Assembly: GCF_017307495.1 (NCBI RefSeq)
Contig: NZ_JAFKHE010000017.1
Location: 101,087 to 165,086 of the forward strand
Source of the DNA: Devosia sp.
GTDB taxonomy: Bacteria; Pseudomonadota; Alphaproteobacteria; Rhizobiales; Devosiaceae
Length of the DNA stretch: 64,000 nt
Reading direction: 5' to 3'
Shown here piece after piece: positions 48,044 to 56,717 of the stretch. A program made the translations under genes and the position numbers. Numbering within the stretch: the stretch's first letter is position 1; each line of letters starts with the position of its first letter. The notes beneath the pieces are model-generated. The model did no database searches and was not told the DNA's origin. It worked only from the letters and a program-made list of their open reading frames with translations.

Positions 48044-48129
48044 GCGGGCGTGATGGAATGGTAGACATACGGGACTTAAAATCCCGAGGGTGTACACCCG
48101 TGTGGGTTCGAGTCCCACCGCCCGCACCA
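48044..48129 (+). tRNA. tRNA-Leu (anticodon TAA)
   Basis: 86 nt including encoded CCA. The acceptor stem GCGGGCG pairs with CGCCCGC (48119-48125). The anticodon stem GGGA/TCCC encloses CTTAAAA with anticodon TAA at 48077-48079, reading UUA. A long variable arm (GAGGGTGTACACCCG) marks a class II tRNA, and the T-arm has GGGTTCGAGTCCC. No integrase or attachment-site duplication was seen next to it. Confidence 0.96.
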
Positions 48130-48145
48130 TGGATCGAGGCCGTTC

Positions 48146-48433
48146 ATGCTGCTCAAGCTCGAGGTTCTGGAAGCAATCAAGCGTGGCGAGGTCACGCTGC
48201 AGTTCCGGCGCTGGACGCGGCCGACGGTAAAGCCGGGCGGGACGCTGAAGACCAAGGTCGGGCTGCTCCGGATCGGGCGGATCGACGACATGTCGCCCGA
48301 CGATGTCGGCGAGGCCGACGCACGCAAGGCGGGGTTCAGGGACGTGGCCGAGTTCCGCCGCTGGCTCGATACGATGAAGCAGGGGCCATTGTTCCAGCGG
48401 ATCGAGGTCAGCTACCTGGGAGAGGCGGAGTGA
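48146..48433 (+). CDS. ASCH/PUA-like small protein
   Basis: 95 residues. LLKLEVLEAIKRGEVTLQFRRWTRPTVKPGGTLKTKVGLLRIGRID has the form of an ASCH (PUA-like beta-barrel) domain, which often binds RNA. It starts 16 bases after tRNA-Leu and overlaps the next gene (GTGA). Function unknown. Confidence 0.72.
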   Translation: MLLKLEVLEAIKRGEVTLQFRRWTRPTVKPGGTLKTKVGLLRIGRIDDMSPDDVGEADARKAGFRDVAEFRRWLDTMKQGPLFQRIEVSYLGEAE

Positions 48434-48933
48434 TCCGGCTCCTGCTGGCGGCTGCGCTTCTGCTCGCGCCAGTGCCGGCATCTGCGCAGGGTCTATCCGA
48501 GGACGAGGTCGACGCGTTGCCGGCCTGCACCGCGTGGTCGGCGCAGTTTCGGGAGGACGAGGGCGGCGCAGTATTCACCGCCGCGGCCTGCGCCAGCGAC
48601 CGGCCGGATGCATACCTGCTGATGACCTGCTCGGCGGGCACGATCTTCATGCGCTACGACCTTGCCGCCGGGGCGGAGCGGTCTCCCGGGCCCGGGGAGT
48701 CGGCCGGGGTGGACTTTACTATCGGCGTGTCGACCCAGCGGGTGGCGATGCAGCATGAGGAGATGGACGGGATGTTCGCCGCTCGGGTGCCGGCCGCCGG
48801 ACCGCTGGTGGCGCTGATGGCCTCCGGCGAGGTCCTGCGCATAGCCGACGGCGCCGGGATCTATCCCGAGCATACGTTCCGACTGGCCGGGTCGGCCTCG
48901 GCGCTCAAGGCGCTGCTGGCGCGCTGCAGGTAG
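48430..48933 (+). CDS. Secreted protein of unknown function
   Basis: 167 residues with a signal peptide (VIRLLLAAALLLAPVPASAQG) and cysteines at ACTAW, ACASD, TCSAG and a terminal CR. Mature part looks like a small beta protein. GTG 48430 overlaps the stop of the ASCH gene, so the two are coupled. No family recognised. Confidence 0.65.
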   Translation: MIRLLLAAALLLAPVPASAQGLSEDEVDALPACTAWSAQFREDEGGAVFTAAACASDRPDAYLLMTCSAGTIFMRYDLAAGAERSPGPGESAGVDFTIGVSTQRVAMQHEEMDGMFAARVPAAGPLVALMASGEVLRIADGAGIYPEHTFRLAGSASALKALLARCR

Positions 48934-49084
48934 GCCCGCGGGCGCGGGAAGGCGGGGCCGGGCGGACCGTCGGTGGCCGCTGGCGGTGTACATGGTGCAC
49001 CCGTGCGCGCTGCGGAAGGCGGCGATGGAACGTCCTTGCGGCTGGCGCATTGAGTGTCCCGCGAACCATGATGAGGTGCCTCAA

Positions 49085-49267
49085 ATGCACAAGGACGAAA
49101 TGAAGGGCGCTGCCAAGGAGGCCCGTGGCAACGTGAAGGACGCCATCGGCAAGGTCACCGGCGATGCCAAGCTGCGCGCCGACGGTGCCGCAGACAAGCT
49201 CGAGGGCCGGGCGCAGAAGGCCGTCGGCAAGATGAAGGGCGCGGCGCGCGACGCCCTCAAGCACTGA
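49085..49267 (+). CDS. CsbD-family stress protein
   Basis: 60 residues, Lys/Ala/Gly-rich with the repeating MKGAAKEARGNVKDAIGKVTGD and KLEGRAQKAVGKMKGAARDA, which is the CsbD pattern. These small, probably disordered proteins are induced by general stress. Start at ATG 49085; the longer frame from 48986 adds an unrelated leader. Confidence 0.88.
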   Translation: MHKDEMKGAAKEARGNVKDAIGKVTGDAKLRADGAADKLEGRAQKAVGKMKGAARDALKH

Positions 49268-49319
49268 ACGATCACTGTCGTCCGGACCGGCTCCCGGTCC
49301 GACGTTGTCAGGAGAACGG

Positions 49320-49345
49320 AAGGTCGCCCCAGGGCGGCCTTCTTG
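49320..49345 (+). terminator. Terminator after the CsbD gene
   Basis: AAGGTCGCCC (49320-49329) pairs with GGGCGGCCTT (49332-49341) and continues into a CTT-containing tail. A second hairpin, GTCCGGACCGG/CCGGTCCGAC, lies at 49279-49303. Confidence 0.6.
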
Positions 49346-49362
49346 CGCTAGCATGGCCGCCC

Positions 49363-49725
49363 ATGGAGGCGGCGATGATCGGCAGCATTCTCACCGGCGC
49401 GGTGGCGCTCATCCACTTCTGTATCCTGGTGCTCGAGATGTTCCTGTGGGACAAGCCGCCGGGGATGAAGGCGTTCGGGACCACGGCCGAGTTCGCGCGG
49501 GCCTCGAAGGTCCTCGCGGCGAACCAGGGACTCTACAACGGGTTCCTCGCGGCCGGGCTGTGCTGGGGCATCTGGCTGGGCCCGGCCGGTGATCCGGTGA
49601 AGGTATTCTTCCTGCTCTGCGTCATGGCGGCCGGGCTCTACGGGGCGCTGACCGTCAGCCGCAAGATCCTCTATGTGCAGACGATTCCCGCCGCGCTGGC
49701 GTTGCTTGCCGTGTGGCTGGCCTGA
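49363..49725 (+). CDS. DUF1304 membrane protein
   Basis: 120 residues with four predicted membrane helices. ALIHFCILVLEMFLW, NQGLYNGFLAAGLCWG and AGLYGALTVSRKILYVQTIPAALAL match the DUF1304 family, whose role is unknown. GGAGGCG precedes the start region. Confidence 0.87.
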   Translation: MEAAMIGSILTGAVALIHFCILVLEMFLWDKPPGMKAFGTTAEFARASKVLAANQGLYNGFLAAGLCWGIWLGPAGDPVKVFFLLCVMAAGLYGALTVSRKILYVQTIPAALALLAVWLA

Positions 49726-50136
49726 GCTTGTGCACAGGGCGCGCACGCGTCCCGACAGCGATTGCGGTGCTGGAACATCTTGGCTAACCTACTCACGGCG
49801 ATGTGATCCGAGGGCAGCCCGATGCGGGAGTTCTCAGTCGATCAGAAGTCCTGTTCGCGGCGGTGCGGCCGTGGCGGAGAGGGTTCCGATGTGCAGTCGC
49901 CGGCGCAAACCAGACGAGCCCGCGAGTTGCGGCGTGGACTCGGCAGCTTTGGCCCGCGAGGGGTGGGCCAGTTCCAGCGCGGCCAGAGGCCAGGGTCGCG
50001 GGCTGGAGCGATTCCGGTCGCAATTCTGGCGTATCGCGCGGATTGAATGAGTTTGATGAGGCGACTGTCCACGCCGTGGACGGAAACAACGCCGCAGGAG
50101 GGGTGGGCGTCTCGGCCGAATGGAGGCGGGCCCGCG
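49726..50136. other. Gene-free interval
   Basis: About 410 bases between the DUF1304 gene and the next convincing gene. Short frames here have no recognisable homology and are not kept. I see no clear promoter, terminator or repeat beyond ordinary GC-rich sequence. Confidence 0.4.
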
Positions 50137-50442
50137 GTGAAGCAGGTGATCTTCCGGGTCGACTACGGCATGGTAAGCCACGGGCTGGCGCCGCTGTTCG
50201 TCGACGGGCACGCCACCGAACTGGAGTTCTGGGGGTTGTCCAGCGACATCGTCCGGAGGCTCAGGCGGCTGAACGAGTTGTACGACCGGCAGATCAACTG
50301 GGACGATCCGACCGATCCCGGCTGGCGCATGTCCGAGCGAGACCGGAGCGAGTTCAACGCGCTGTTGCCGTTTGTCGTTTCGGAATTGCAGGTCGCGCTG
50401 GGCGATCGCTGGCAGATCGTGGTCGAGAGCCAGTCGATCTAG
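50137..50442 (+). CDS. Hypothetical protein
   Basis: 101 residues if started at GTG 50137 (VKQVIFRVDYG), with GGAGG ten bases before; the frame reaches ATG 50047, which would add 30 low-complexity residues. The protein has FRVDYGMVSHGLAPLF, an acidic WDDPTDPGWRMSERDRSEFNAL stretch and ends WQIVVESQSI. No family recognised. It is convergent with the reductase gene. Confidence 0.55.
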   Translation: MKQVIFRVDYGMVSHGLAPLFVDGHATELEFWGLSSDIVRRLRRLNELYDRQINWDDPTDPGWRMSERDRSEFNALLPFVVSELQVALGDRWQIVVESQSI

Positions 50443-50554
50443 GCTGTTGGGCCGGCCCTGGCATCGCACAAGGCCATCTTCGCGAACGCGGGAGTTCCAG
50501 TACTGGCACCGCCCCGCACGCAGAGATTCCCGCTTTTGCGGTTAGGCGCAGCCG

Positions 50555-51082
50555 TCAGTCGAAGCTGTAGTGCAGGCGGGCACAGCCGGTGCCGAGCGAG
50601 GTGGCGGACAGCAGTCGTATGGCCTTGCTGAAGCCGGTGGGCGGGAACAGCGGATGACCGCCGCCGAGCAACTGCGAGATCACGTAGATCTCGATTTCGT
50701 CGAGCGCGCCACGCTCGATGAAGGCCATCTGCAATTGCCCGCCACCGAGCATCCACACGTTGCCGTCATCGAGGGCACGGAGTTCGGCGATCAGCGCGTC
50801 CACGTCGGTACGGGTTTCCAGCCGGCCGATCGGGTCGGGCAGGGGGCGCGAGGTGACGACGATGCAGCGCTGTTCGGCATAGGGCCAGGGGATGTTCTCG
50901 CGGACCAGCCAGTCGTAGGTGCCGCGTCCCATGACCACAGTCCGGATGCGCTTGATGAACAGGTTGTAGTCGTATTCGCCAAGCTGCATGTCGGTGCGCC
51001 GGGTCAGCCAGTCGAGCGATTCGCCGGGATCGGCCACGAAGCCGTCGAGGCTGGAGGCGATATAGCCGATGATGCGGGCCAT
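50555..51082 (-). CDS. Dihydrofolate reductase / RibD C-terminal-type reductase
   Basis: 175 residues of the RibD_C/DHFR-like fold: RIIGYIASSLDGFVADPGESLDWL at the N-terminus, VVMGRGTYDWL and VWMLGGGQLQMAFIERGALDEIEI, the NADPH-binding region. Such stand-alone YyaP/YwjB-like proteins have no firmly established substrate. It is divergent from a TetR gene, and the two share a 26-base palindrome, so the reductase is probably the regulator's main target. Confidence 0.88.
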   Translation of the reverse strand: MARIIGYIASSLDGFVADPGESLDWLTRRTDMQLGEYDYNLFIKRIRTVVMGRGTYDWLVRENIPWPYAEQRCIVVTSRPLPDPIGRLETRTDVDALIAELRALDDGNVWMLGGGQLQMAFIERGALDEIEIYVISQLLGGGHPLFPPTGFSKAIRLLSATSLGTGCARLHYSFD

Positions 51083-51116
51083 GGCGGTTTCCCCTGTGTT
51101 CAGAACGTGGTAGATT

Positions 51117-51142
51117 AATATAAACGAACATTCGTTTATATT
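51117..51142. promoter_or_regulatory. TetR operator, 26-base palindrome
   Basis: Arms AATATAAACGAA (51117-51128) and TTCGTTTATATT (51131-51142) are exact inverted copies around CA. It is by far the most AT-rich patch nearby and lies midway between the divergent starts (reductase 51082, tetR 51150). Typical of TetR operators that repress both genes. Confidence 0.8.
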
Positions 51143-51149
51143 GGAAGCC

Positions 51150-51713
51150 ATGTCCAGACCCCGAAAGATCACCGACGAGGAAGTTGTGGAAGCGGTTGCG
51201 GGCCTGATCGCCCGGGAGGGGCCGGGCGCATTGACCTTCGCCTCGGCAGCGGCGGCGACCGGCCTGTCGCCGGCCACGCTGGTGCAGCGCTACGGCAACC
51301 GCGAGGCGCTGCTGCGGGCGACCCTGCTGTGGATGTGGGACCAACTCGATGCCGAGACGCAACGTGCCGATGCGGCCCACCCGCTCGACCCGGAGGGGGC
51401 GGTTGCGCTCCTCGTCCGCCTGTCCGCCGATTACGTGTCGGGCGAGGAGGCGGCGCAGGGCCTGTTGCTGCTGCGCGAGGATCTTCGCGATCCGGTCCTC
51501 CGAGCCCGCGGCGTGGCCTGGAACAGGGCGCTGATCTCGGCGCTGGGGCGGCGCCTCAGCGACGTCCCCGAAGCACGGGAGCGGCTCGGGAGGCTGATGG
51601 CCAGCCAGTGGCAGGGAGCCGTGCTGTGGTGGGGGTTCTCGCGCGAGGGAACGTTGCGCGGCCGGCTTCGACGCGAGTTGCGGGAATGGGTTGCGGCCGT
51701 CGGCGTGGCCTGA
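51150..51713 (+). CDS. TetR-family transcriptional regulator
   Basis: 187 residues. The N-terminal HTH reads EEVVEAVAGLIAREGPGALTFASAAAATGLSPATLVQRYGNREALLRA, typical of TetR. The C-terminal ligand domain is helical and Trp-rich (WMWDQL, WQGAVLWWGF). ATG 51150 (MSRPRKITDEE) is chosen because TTG 51141 lies inside the operator. Probably autorepressed and represses the divergent reductase gene; inducer unknown. Confidence 0.9.
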   Translation: MSRPRKITDEEVVEAVAGLIAREGPGALTFASAAAATGLSPATLVQRYGNREALLRATLLWMWDQLDAETQRADAAHPLDPEGAVALLVRLSADYVSGEEAAQGLLLLREDLRDPVLRARGVAWNRALISALGRRLSDVPEARERLGRLMASQWQGAVLWWGFSREGTLRGRLRRELREWVAAVGVA

Positions 51714-51771
51714 GGTCAATCCCCGGCAGAATCGGTTTCTCCCGTTGCTCGGGCGCGTCTATCCTGTGCCC

Positions 51772-52296
51772 ATGCACTATCGCGTACTTGAGACCGGGCT
51801 TGGGCCAATGGCGATCGGCTGGACCGACGCGGGGATTGCACGCCTCCTGCTGCCCGGTGACACCCCGGCGGACATGCGCCAGCGATTGGGACAGGCTGGA
51901 GGAAGCGAGAAGCACGACGGGCAGCCCGAGCTCGCGGCGCGCATCGCCGCCTATTCGGAAGGGGCGCGCGACAGCTTCCGGGACATCACCCTGGACCTTG
52001 ATGGCGTGCCCGAGATGAACCGGCGCATCTACCGGCACATCCGTGAACTGGAGTGGGGCGAGACGACGACCTACGGGGCCATTGCGCGCTGGCTGGGCGA
52101 TGTCGCCATGTCCCGGGCGGTCGGCGCAGCGATGGGCGCGAACCCAATTCCGCTGATCGTGCCGTGCCATCGCGTCCTCGCAGCCGACGGGCGCACGGGC
52201 GGGTTTTCGTCGCCGAGGGGCGTCAGGGCGAAGATGGAAATGCTGGCCCTGGAGAAGGCGGCATCCCCGAACGGGCAGTTCTCGTTCGGCTTCTAG
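51772..52296 (+). CDS. ogt: Methylated-DNA--protein-cysteine S-methyltransferase
   Basis: 174-residue O6-alkylguanine repair protein that transfers the alkyl group to its own cysteine. Active site is IPLIVPCHRVLAADGRTGG with Cys132; GETTTYGAIARWLGD and SRAVGAAMGANPIP form the DNA-binding part. There is no Ada regulatory domain, so it is of the constitutive Ogt type. Start ATG 51772 (MHYRVLETG) is used; the long frame before it overlaps tetR. Confidence 0.92.
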   Translation: MHYRVLETGLGPMAIGWTDAGIARLLLPGDTPADMRQRLGQAGGSEKHDGQPELAARIAAYSEGARDSFRDITLDLDGVPEMNRRIYRHIRELEWGETTTYGAIARWLGDVAMSRAVGAAMGANPIPLIVPCHRVLAADGRTGGFSSPRGVRAKMEMLALEKAASPNGQFSFGF

Positions 52297-52324
52297 TTGG
52301 GTCGCCGGTCTCGAAACGGGTGGG

Positions 52325-52885
52325 CTACTGGCCGCGCTTGAACACCTTGAGGTGCGTCAGTTCCTTCGCCACTCTCGTAGCGATGGTCTCGACCGGATCG
52401 GCGACATCGACGCGCAGGACGTTCTCGTCATCGCCGGGCCGCTCGAGCGTGGCGAACTGGCTGTCCAGCAGCTTGGGGCTCATGAACTCGTGATGGCGGG
52501 CCTCGATGCGCTTGCGGATGACCTCGATGTCGCCGTCGAGGAAGACGAACAGGATCGGCTCCTCGGCCTTCTCGATGAGATAGTCGCGGTAGGCGCGCTT
52601 GAGCGCCGAGCAGGCGCCGACGGCGACGCCTTTCTGGTCCGCTGCCTCGGCGAGCGCCCTGGCCAGCGTCTCGAGCCAGGGCCAGCGGTCCTCGTCGACC
52701 AGCGGGATGCCGGCGCGCATCTTTTCCTTGTTGGCGGGCGGGTGGTAGCCGTCGCCGTCGAGGAAGGGCGCGTGCAGGCGCCGGCCGAGGGCCGCGCCGA
52801 CGGCCGATTTGCCCGAGGACGAGACGCCCATCACGATGATGATGCGGGCGGGCTTAAACCGTGGCTGTGAAGGCGCCGTCGACAT
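52325..52885 (-). CDS. gntK: Gluconokinase
   Basis: 186-residue P-loop kinase phosphorylating gluconate to 6-phosphogluconate. The Walker A motif GVSSSGKS is at 20-27, followed by FLDGDGYHPPANKEKMRAGIPLVDEDRWPWL and CSALKRAYRDYL, all GntK-type. The gene begins 32 bases inside the 3' end of the preceding dehydrogenase gene. It feeds 6-phosphogluconate to Gnd, encoded nearby on the other strand. Confidence 0.94.
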   Translation of the reverse strand: MSTAPSQPRFKPARIIIVMGVSSSGKSAVGAALGRRLHAPFLDGDGYHPPANKEKMRAGIPLVDEDRWPWLETLARALAEAADQKGVAVGACSALKRAYRDYLIEKAEEPILFVFLDGDIEVIRKRIEARHHEFMSPKLLDSQFATLERPGDDENVLRVDVADPVETIATRVAKELTHLKVFKRGQ

Positions 52886-53624
52886 AGAGGATGTGTCCGT
52901 TGACGAAGGAGGAGGCCTCGGAGGCGAGAAAGACGGCGGCGCCGCCCAGTTCGGCGGGCATGCCCCAGCGGCCCATCGGGGTACGCTTCTCGACCCAGGC
53001 GTTGAATTCCTGGTTCTGAAGCAGCGCCTCGTTGAGTTCCGTCGCGATGTAGCCCGGCGCGATGCCGTTGACGTTGAGTCCGTGCCTGGCCCAGTCGACC
53101 GCCATGCCGCGCGTCAGGTTCGCGATCGCTGCCTTCGACGCCGAATAGGGCGCCACCGAAGCGCGCGCGAAATTGCTCAGCACCGAGCAGATGTTGATGA
53201 TCTTGCCCGACTTCCGGGCGATCATGCCGCGCACCACGGCCCGGCTGACCAGGAAGGCCGAGGTGACGTTCGTGTCCATGACCTGGTGGAACTTGTCGAG
53301 CGTCCATTCCTCGAGCGGCTGGCGATGCTGCATGCCGGCATTGTTGACCAGGATGTCGACAGGGCCGATCTCGTTCTCGGCATGGGCGATGGCGTCCTCG
53401 ACGCTCTCCTCGCTGGCAACGTCGAACGCCAGAGCCTTCACGCGGGCGCCACCCTCGGCGAGTTGCGCGGCGGCAGCGCCGAGCGCCTCCGGATTGCGCG
53501 AATTGATGATGATCTCGGCGCCGGCCCCGGCGAGCGCCTCGGCGATGCCGTAGCCGATACCGCGGCTGGAACCTGTGACGAGGGCCCGCTTGCCGCGCAG
53601 GCTGAACAGGGAAATCGAGTCCAA
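52854..53624 (-). CDS. SDR-family oxidoreductase, gluconate 5-dehydrogenase-like
   Basis: 256-residue short-chain dehydrogenase. The cofactor motif TGSSRGIG is at 17-24, NNAG follows at about 94-97, and the catalytic set is Ser147, Tyr160 and Lys164 (YSASK). The sequence resembles gluconate 5-dehydrogenases, which interconvert gluconate and 5-ketogluconate; the neighbour gntK agrees with this. TTG 53624 is taken as start (GGGAGGGG upstream). Confidence 0.85.
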   Translation of the reverse strand: MDSISLFSLRGKRALVTGSSRGIGYGIAEALAGAGAEIIINSRNPEALGAAAAQLAEGGARVKALAFDVASEESVEDAIAHAENEIGPVDILVNNAGMQHRQPLEEWTLDKFHQVMDTNVTSAFLVSRAVVRGMIARKSGKIINICSVLSNFARASVAPYSASKAAIANLTRGMAVDWARHGLNVNGIAPGYIATELNEALLQNQEFNAWVEKRTPMGRWGMPAELGGAAVFLASEASSFVNGHILYVDGAFTATV

Positions 53625-53803
53625 ACTTGTGCCCCTCCCGAGCGTAGAGGGGCGGAGACTAGTGGATACGCGAGCGCTTGGTAAGGCAGCAAAAGGTACG
53701 TGCACAGGCGACACCCGTCGGCGCCGCCCAGGGGTGGCTTTCGCCGGCCCGCCATGTCAAAAAGCCGCCCACGAAATCCTAATAACTCCCAATGGAGAAA
53801 ACG

Positions 53804-55222
53804 ATGGCGTCCGCCGATATCGGCCTGATCGGGCTTGCGGTCATGGGGTCCAACCTGGCTCTCAATATTGCCGACAAGGGCTATACCGTCGCCGTCCACA
53901 ACCGCACGGCCGCCAGGATCGATGACTTCGTCGCAACGGCGAAGGAGCAGGGGCTCGACGGCCGGGTCGTGCCGGAAGCGGACCTGGTGCAGTTCATCCA
54001 GTCGGTGAAGCGCCCGCGCTCGATCATCATCATGGTGAAAGCCGGCAAGCCGGTGGACGAGATGATCGAGCAACTGCTGCCGCATCTCGACAAGGGCGAC
54101 GCCATCCTCGAATGCGGCAACTCGCTCTACACCGACAGCCAGCGCCGCTTCGAGTACCTGCGCGACCAGGGCATCGGCTTCCTCGGCATCGGTGTGTCCG
54201 GTGGGGAGGAAGGGGCGCGCCATGGTCCCTCGATCATGGTCGGCGGCCCGGAAGAGCAGTGGAAGAACGCGCAGCCGATCCTCGAGGCGATTTCGGCCAA
54301 GTTCAACGGCGAGCCGTGCTGCGCCTATCTCGGCGAGGGCGGCGCAGGCCACTTCGTCAAGATGATCCACAACGGCATCGAGTACGGCGACATGCAGATG
54401 ATCGCCGAGGTTTATGGCGTTATGCGCGACGGGTTGGGGATGAACCCGGCAGCCTCGAGCAAGGTGTTCAAGGACTGGGACAAGGGCCCGCTCAACTCCT
54501 ACCTCATCGAGATCACCGGGCTGGTGCTCGAGGCGGTCGAGCCCAGGACGGGCAAGCCGCTGGTTGACCTGATCCTCGACAAGGCGGGCCAGAAGGGCAC
54601 GGGTACCTGGTCCGCGATCGCGGCGCAGCAGCTCGCCGTGCCGGCCACTGCGATCGAAGGCGCGGTCGCGGCCCGCTCGATCTCATCCCGCAAGGAGGAG
54701 CGCGTGGCGGCCGAGGCGATCTACGGCAAACCATCGGCCGGCAAGGCCGACGTGTCGCTCTCCGATCTCGAGCAGGCGCTGCTGGCCGGCAAGATCGTCT
54801 CCTATGCCCAGGGGTTCGCCGTGCTGTCGAAGGCATCGGAGGAGTTCGGCTGGAAGCTGCCGCTCGCGACCATCGCCAAGATCTGGCGCGCCGGCTGCAT
54901 CATCCGCTCGCGCTTCCTCGACCAGATGTCGGCGGCCTATGCCAAGGGCGAGGCGACCAACCTGCTGATGGTGCCGGACTTCGTTGCCATCATGAAGACG
55001 GCCAACAAGTCGCTGCGCAAGGTCGTCGCGGCCGCCGCCCTGGGCGAATTCCCCCTGATCTGCCTTTCGGCCTCGCTCGCCTATTTCGACAGCTACCGCC
55101 AGGCGCAGGGAACCGCCAACCTGACCCAGGGCCAGCGCGACTTCTTCGGCGCGCACGGCTTCATCCTCACCGACCGCGAAGGCGAGCAGCACGGCACCTG
55201 GCCGTCGACGCTGGGGAAGTAA
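53804..55222 (+). CDS. gnd: 6-phosphogluconate dehydrogenase (decarboxylating)
   Basis: 472-residue enzyme oxidising 6-phosphogluconate to ribulose 5-phosphate with NADP. GLAVMGSN (10-17) begins the cofactor fold; the catalytic region VSGGEEGARHGPSIMVGG, KMIHNGIEYGDMQMIAE and KGTGTW is intact. ILECGNSLYTDSQRR replaces the more usual IDGGNS-type sequence. Length is that of the long (enterobacterial-type) Gnd. Start ATG 53804 is preferred, with GGAGA ahead; ATG 53792 precedes it. Confidence 0.95.
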   Translation: MASADIGLIGLAVMGSNLALNIADKGYTVAVHNRTAARIDDFVATAKEQGLDGRVVPEADLVQFIQSVKRPRSIIIMVKAGKPVDEMIEQLLPHLDKGDAILECGNSLYTDSQRRFEYLRDQGIGFLGIGVSGGEEGARHGPSIMVGGPEEQWKNAQPILEAISAKFNGEPCCAYLGEGGAGHFVKMIHNGIEYGDMQMIAEVYGVMRDGLGMNPAASSKVFKDWDKGPLNSYLIEITGLVLEAVEPRTGKPLVDLILDKAGQKGTGTWSAIAAQQLAVPATAIEGAVAARSISSRKEERVAAEAIYGKPSAGKADVSLSDLEQALLAGKIVSYAQGFAVLSKASEEFGWKLPLATIAKIWRAGCIIRSRFLDQMSAAYAKGEATNLLMVPDFVAIMKTANKSLRKVVAAAALGEFPLICLSASLAYFDSYRQAQGTANLTQGQRDFFGAHGFILTDREGEQHGTWPSTLGK

Positions 55223-55267
55223 GGGGGGCTTTCGCGTAGCCGCCGGCCGTCATCCTTCCCACCAGCC

Positions 55268-55406
55268 GTCATCCCGGCGAAAGCCGGGACCCACGGCTCG
55301 AGCGGTCAGGCTGAGCGCCGACAGCGCCCGCCCTGCGCAGATGGGTCGGCAACAAAGCGCATGTGGCGCTCCCAGGGCACTGGGTCCCGGCTTTCGCCGG
55401 GATGAC
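55268..55406. repeat. Palindromic repeat, GTCAT-CCCGGCG variant, copy 3
   Basis: GTCATCCCGGCGAAAGCCGG near 55268 is inverted as CCGGCTTTCGCCGGGATGAC near 55387-55406, with about 100 bases between. Same family as other copies but CCGGCG instead of CCCGCG. Between gnd and rnd. Confidence 0.8.
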
Positions 55407-55502
55407 GACCGAGCGTGACGCAAGCTCCCAAGTCACCCGCCGGGATGACTCCGGACGTGGGACGACAACGTGCCCCACTCACCAACTCGATCGTAGCCAA
55501 GG

Positions 55503-56669
55503 TCAGTCTTCGTCGTCGTCGATGATCTCGATCTCGATGACGCCCTTCTTGCCAGCGGCGAGGCCGAGCTTGCCGTGCTTGATGGCGAGCGCCTTGTCGC
55601 CGAAGAGTTTGCGGCGCCAGCCCTTGAGGGCGGCCACGTCGGCATCGTCGTCGAGGACGATGGCGTCGATATCGTCGGAGGTGGCGATGATGCGCGAGGC
55701 GACGCCGTTGTCTTCGGAGACCGCCTTGAGCAGCACACGCAGCAGGTCGCCGACGGCTCCCTTGGGGGAGGGGCCACGTACGCGGTCGGGCAGTTTGGGC
55801 AGCTCGCTCTTGGGCAGCGCCTCGACGTCCTTGAGGATCGAGATCACTTCGGCGGCGGCCGACGAGCGGCCGTAGCCGCGCTGCACGGCGCGCAGCTTTT
55901 CGAAGGCCTCGGGGGTCAACGGGTGCTGCATGGCGAGCTCGATGAGCGCGTCGTCCTTGAGGATGCGGCTGCGCGGCTGGTCCGTATCCTGCGCGCGTTG
56001 CTCGCGCCAGGCGGCCAGCGCCTTCAGCGCGGCGACATCGCGCGGCTTGTTCAGCTTGGCCTTGAGCCGCTCCCAGGCGTGCTCGGGCTGGACGACGTAG
56101 GTGTGGATCGACTCGAGGATGGCGAGCTCGTCCTCGACCCAGTCCCAGCGGCCGGCATCGTCGACCTGCTTCAGCAGCGACTTGTAGACGTCGCGCAGGT
56201 GGGTAACGTCGGCCAGGGCGTAGATCTTCTGCTTCTCGCTGAGCGGGCGCGCCGACCAGTCGGTGAAGCGCGAGGACTTGTCGAGTTCGACCTTGGTGAT
56301 CGAGCGCACGAGGTTGTCGTAGCTGACGCTGTCGCCGAAGCCGCAGACGGAGGCCGCGACCTGGGTATCGAAGATGTTGGCGGGAACCTTGCCGGTCAGC
56401 TTGACGAAGATTTCGATGTCCTGCCGGGCGGCATGGAAGACCTTGCGCACCTTGTCGTTGGCGAGGAGCGTGAAGAAGGGCGCCAGATCCAGGCCGGGGG
56501 CGAGTGGGTCGATCAGGACCGCTTCGTCATCGGTTGCTGCCTGCAGCAGGCACAGCTTGGGCCAGTAGGTCGTCTCGCGCAGAAACTCGGTGTCGACCGT
56601 AACATAATCAAAGCCGGCGGCACGCTTGCAGAACGCGGCGAGCACGTCGGTCGAAGTGATGAGCTCCAT
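55503..56669 (-). CDS. rnd: Ribonuclease D
   Basis: 388-residue 3'-5' exoribonuclease for tRNA and stable RNA processing. DEDDy exonuclease residues lie in TVDTEFLRETTYWP, VFHAARQDIEIF and YALADVTHLRDVY. An HRDC domain follows (about 205-290), then a second HRDC-like region; the C-terminus is acidic (IEIEIIDDDED). A palindromic repeat follows. Confidence 0.93.
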   Translation of the reverse strand: MELITSTDVLAAFCKRAAGFDYVTVDTEFLRETTYWPKLCLLQAATDDEAVLIDPLAPGLDLAPFFTLLANDKVRKVFHAARQDIEIFVKLTGKVPANIFDTQVAASVCGFGDSVSYDNLVRSITKVELDKSSRFTDWSARPLSEKQKIYALADVTHLRDVYKSLLKQVDDAGRWDWVEDELAILESIHTYVVQPEHAWERLKAKLNKPRDVAALKALAAWREQRAQDTDQPRSRILKDDALIELAMQHPLTPEAFEKLRAVQRGYGRSSAAAEVISILKDVEALPKSELPKLPDRVRGPSPKGAVGDLLRVLLKAVSEDNGVASRIIATSDDIDAIVLDDDADVAALKGWRRKLFGDKALAIKHGKLGLAAGKKGVIEIEIIDDDED

Positions 56670-56717
56670 AAGACTCTTTCGTCACAAGGCTTTGATTTCT
56701 GAATAACAGGGGAGAAA

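Noticed and set aside
48090..48104. GTGTACAC in the tRNA as a further MarR operator
   Set aside because: It is the variable arm of tRNA-Leu and is explained by its structure.
48044..48129. tRNA-Leu as an integration site of a mobile island
   Set aside because: No integrase and no repeat of the tRNA 3' end were seen downstream; the genes that follow look like ordinary chromosome.
49822..50046. 74-codon plus-strand frame ending just before the hypothetical gene
   Set aside because: Arg/Ser/Gly-rich with no recognisable motif; composition suggests a chance frame in GC-rich DNA.
50047..50136. Start of the hypothetical gene at ATG 50047
   Set aside because: The added 30 residues are low-complexity and unlike the rest; GTG 50137 has a better ribosome binding site, though this is not certain.
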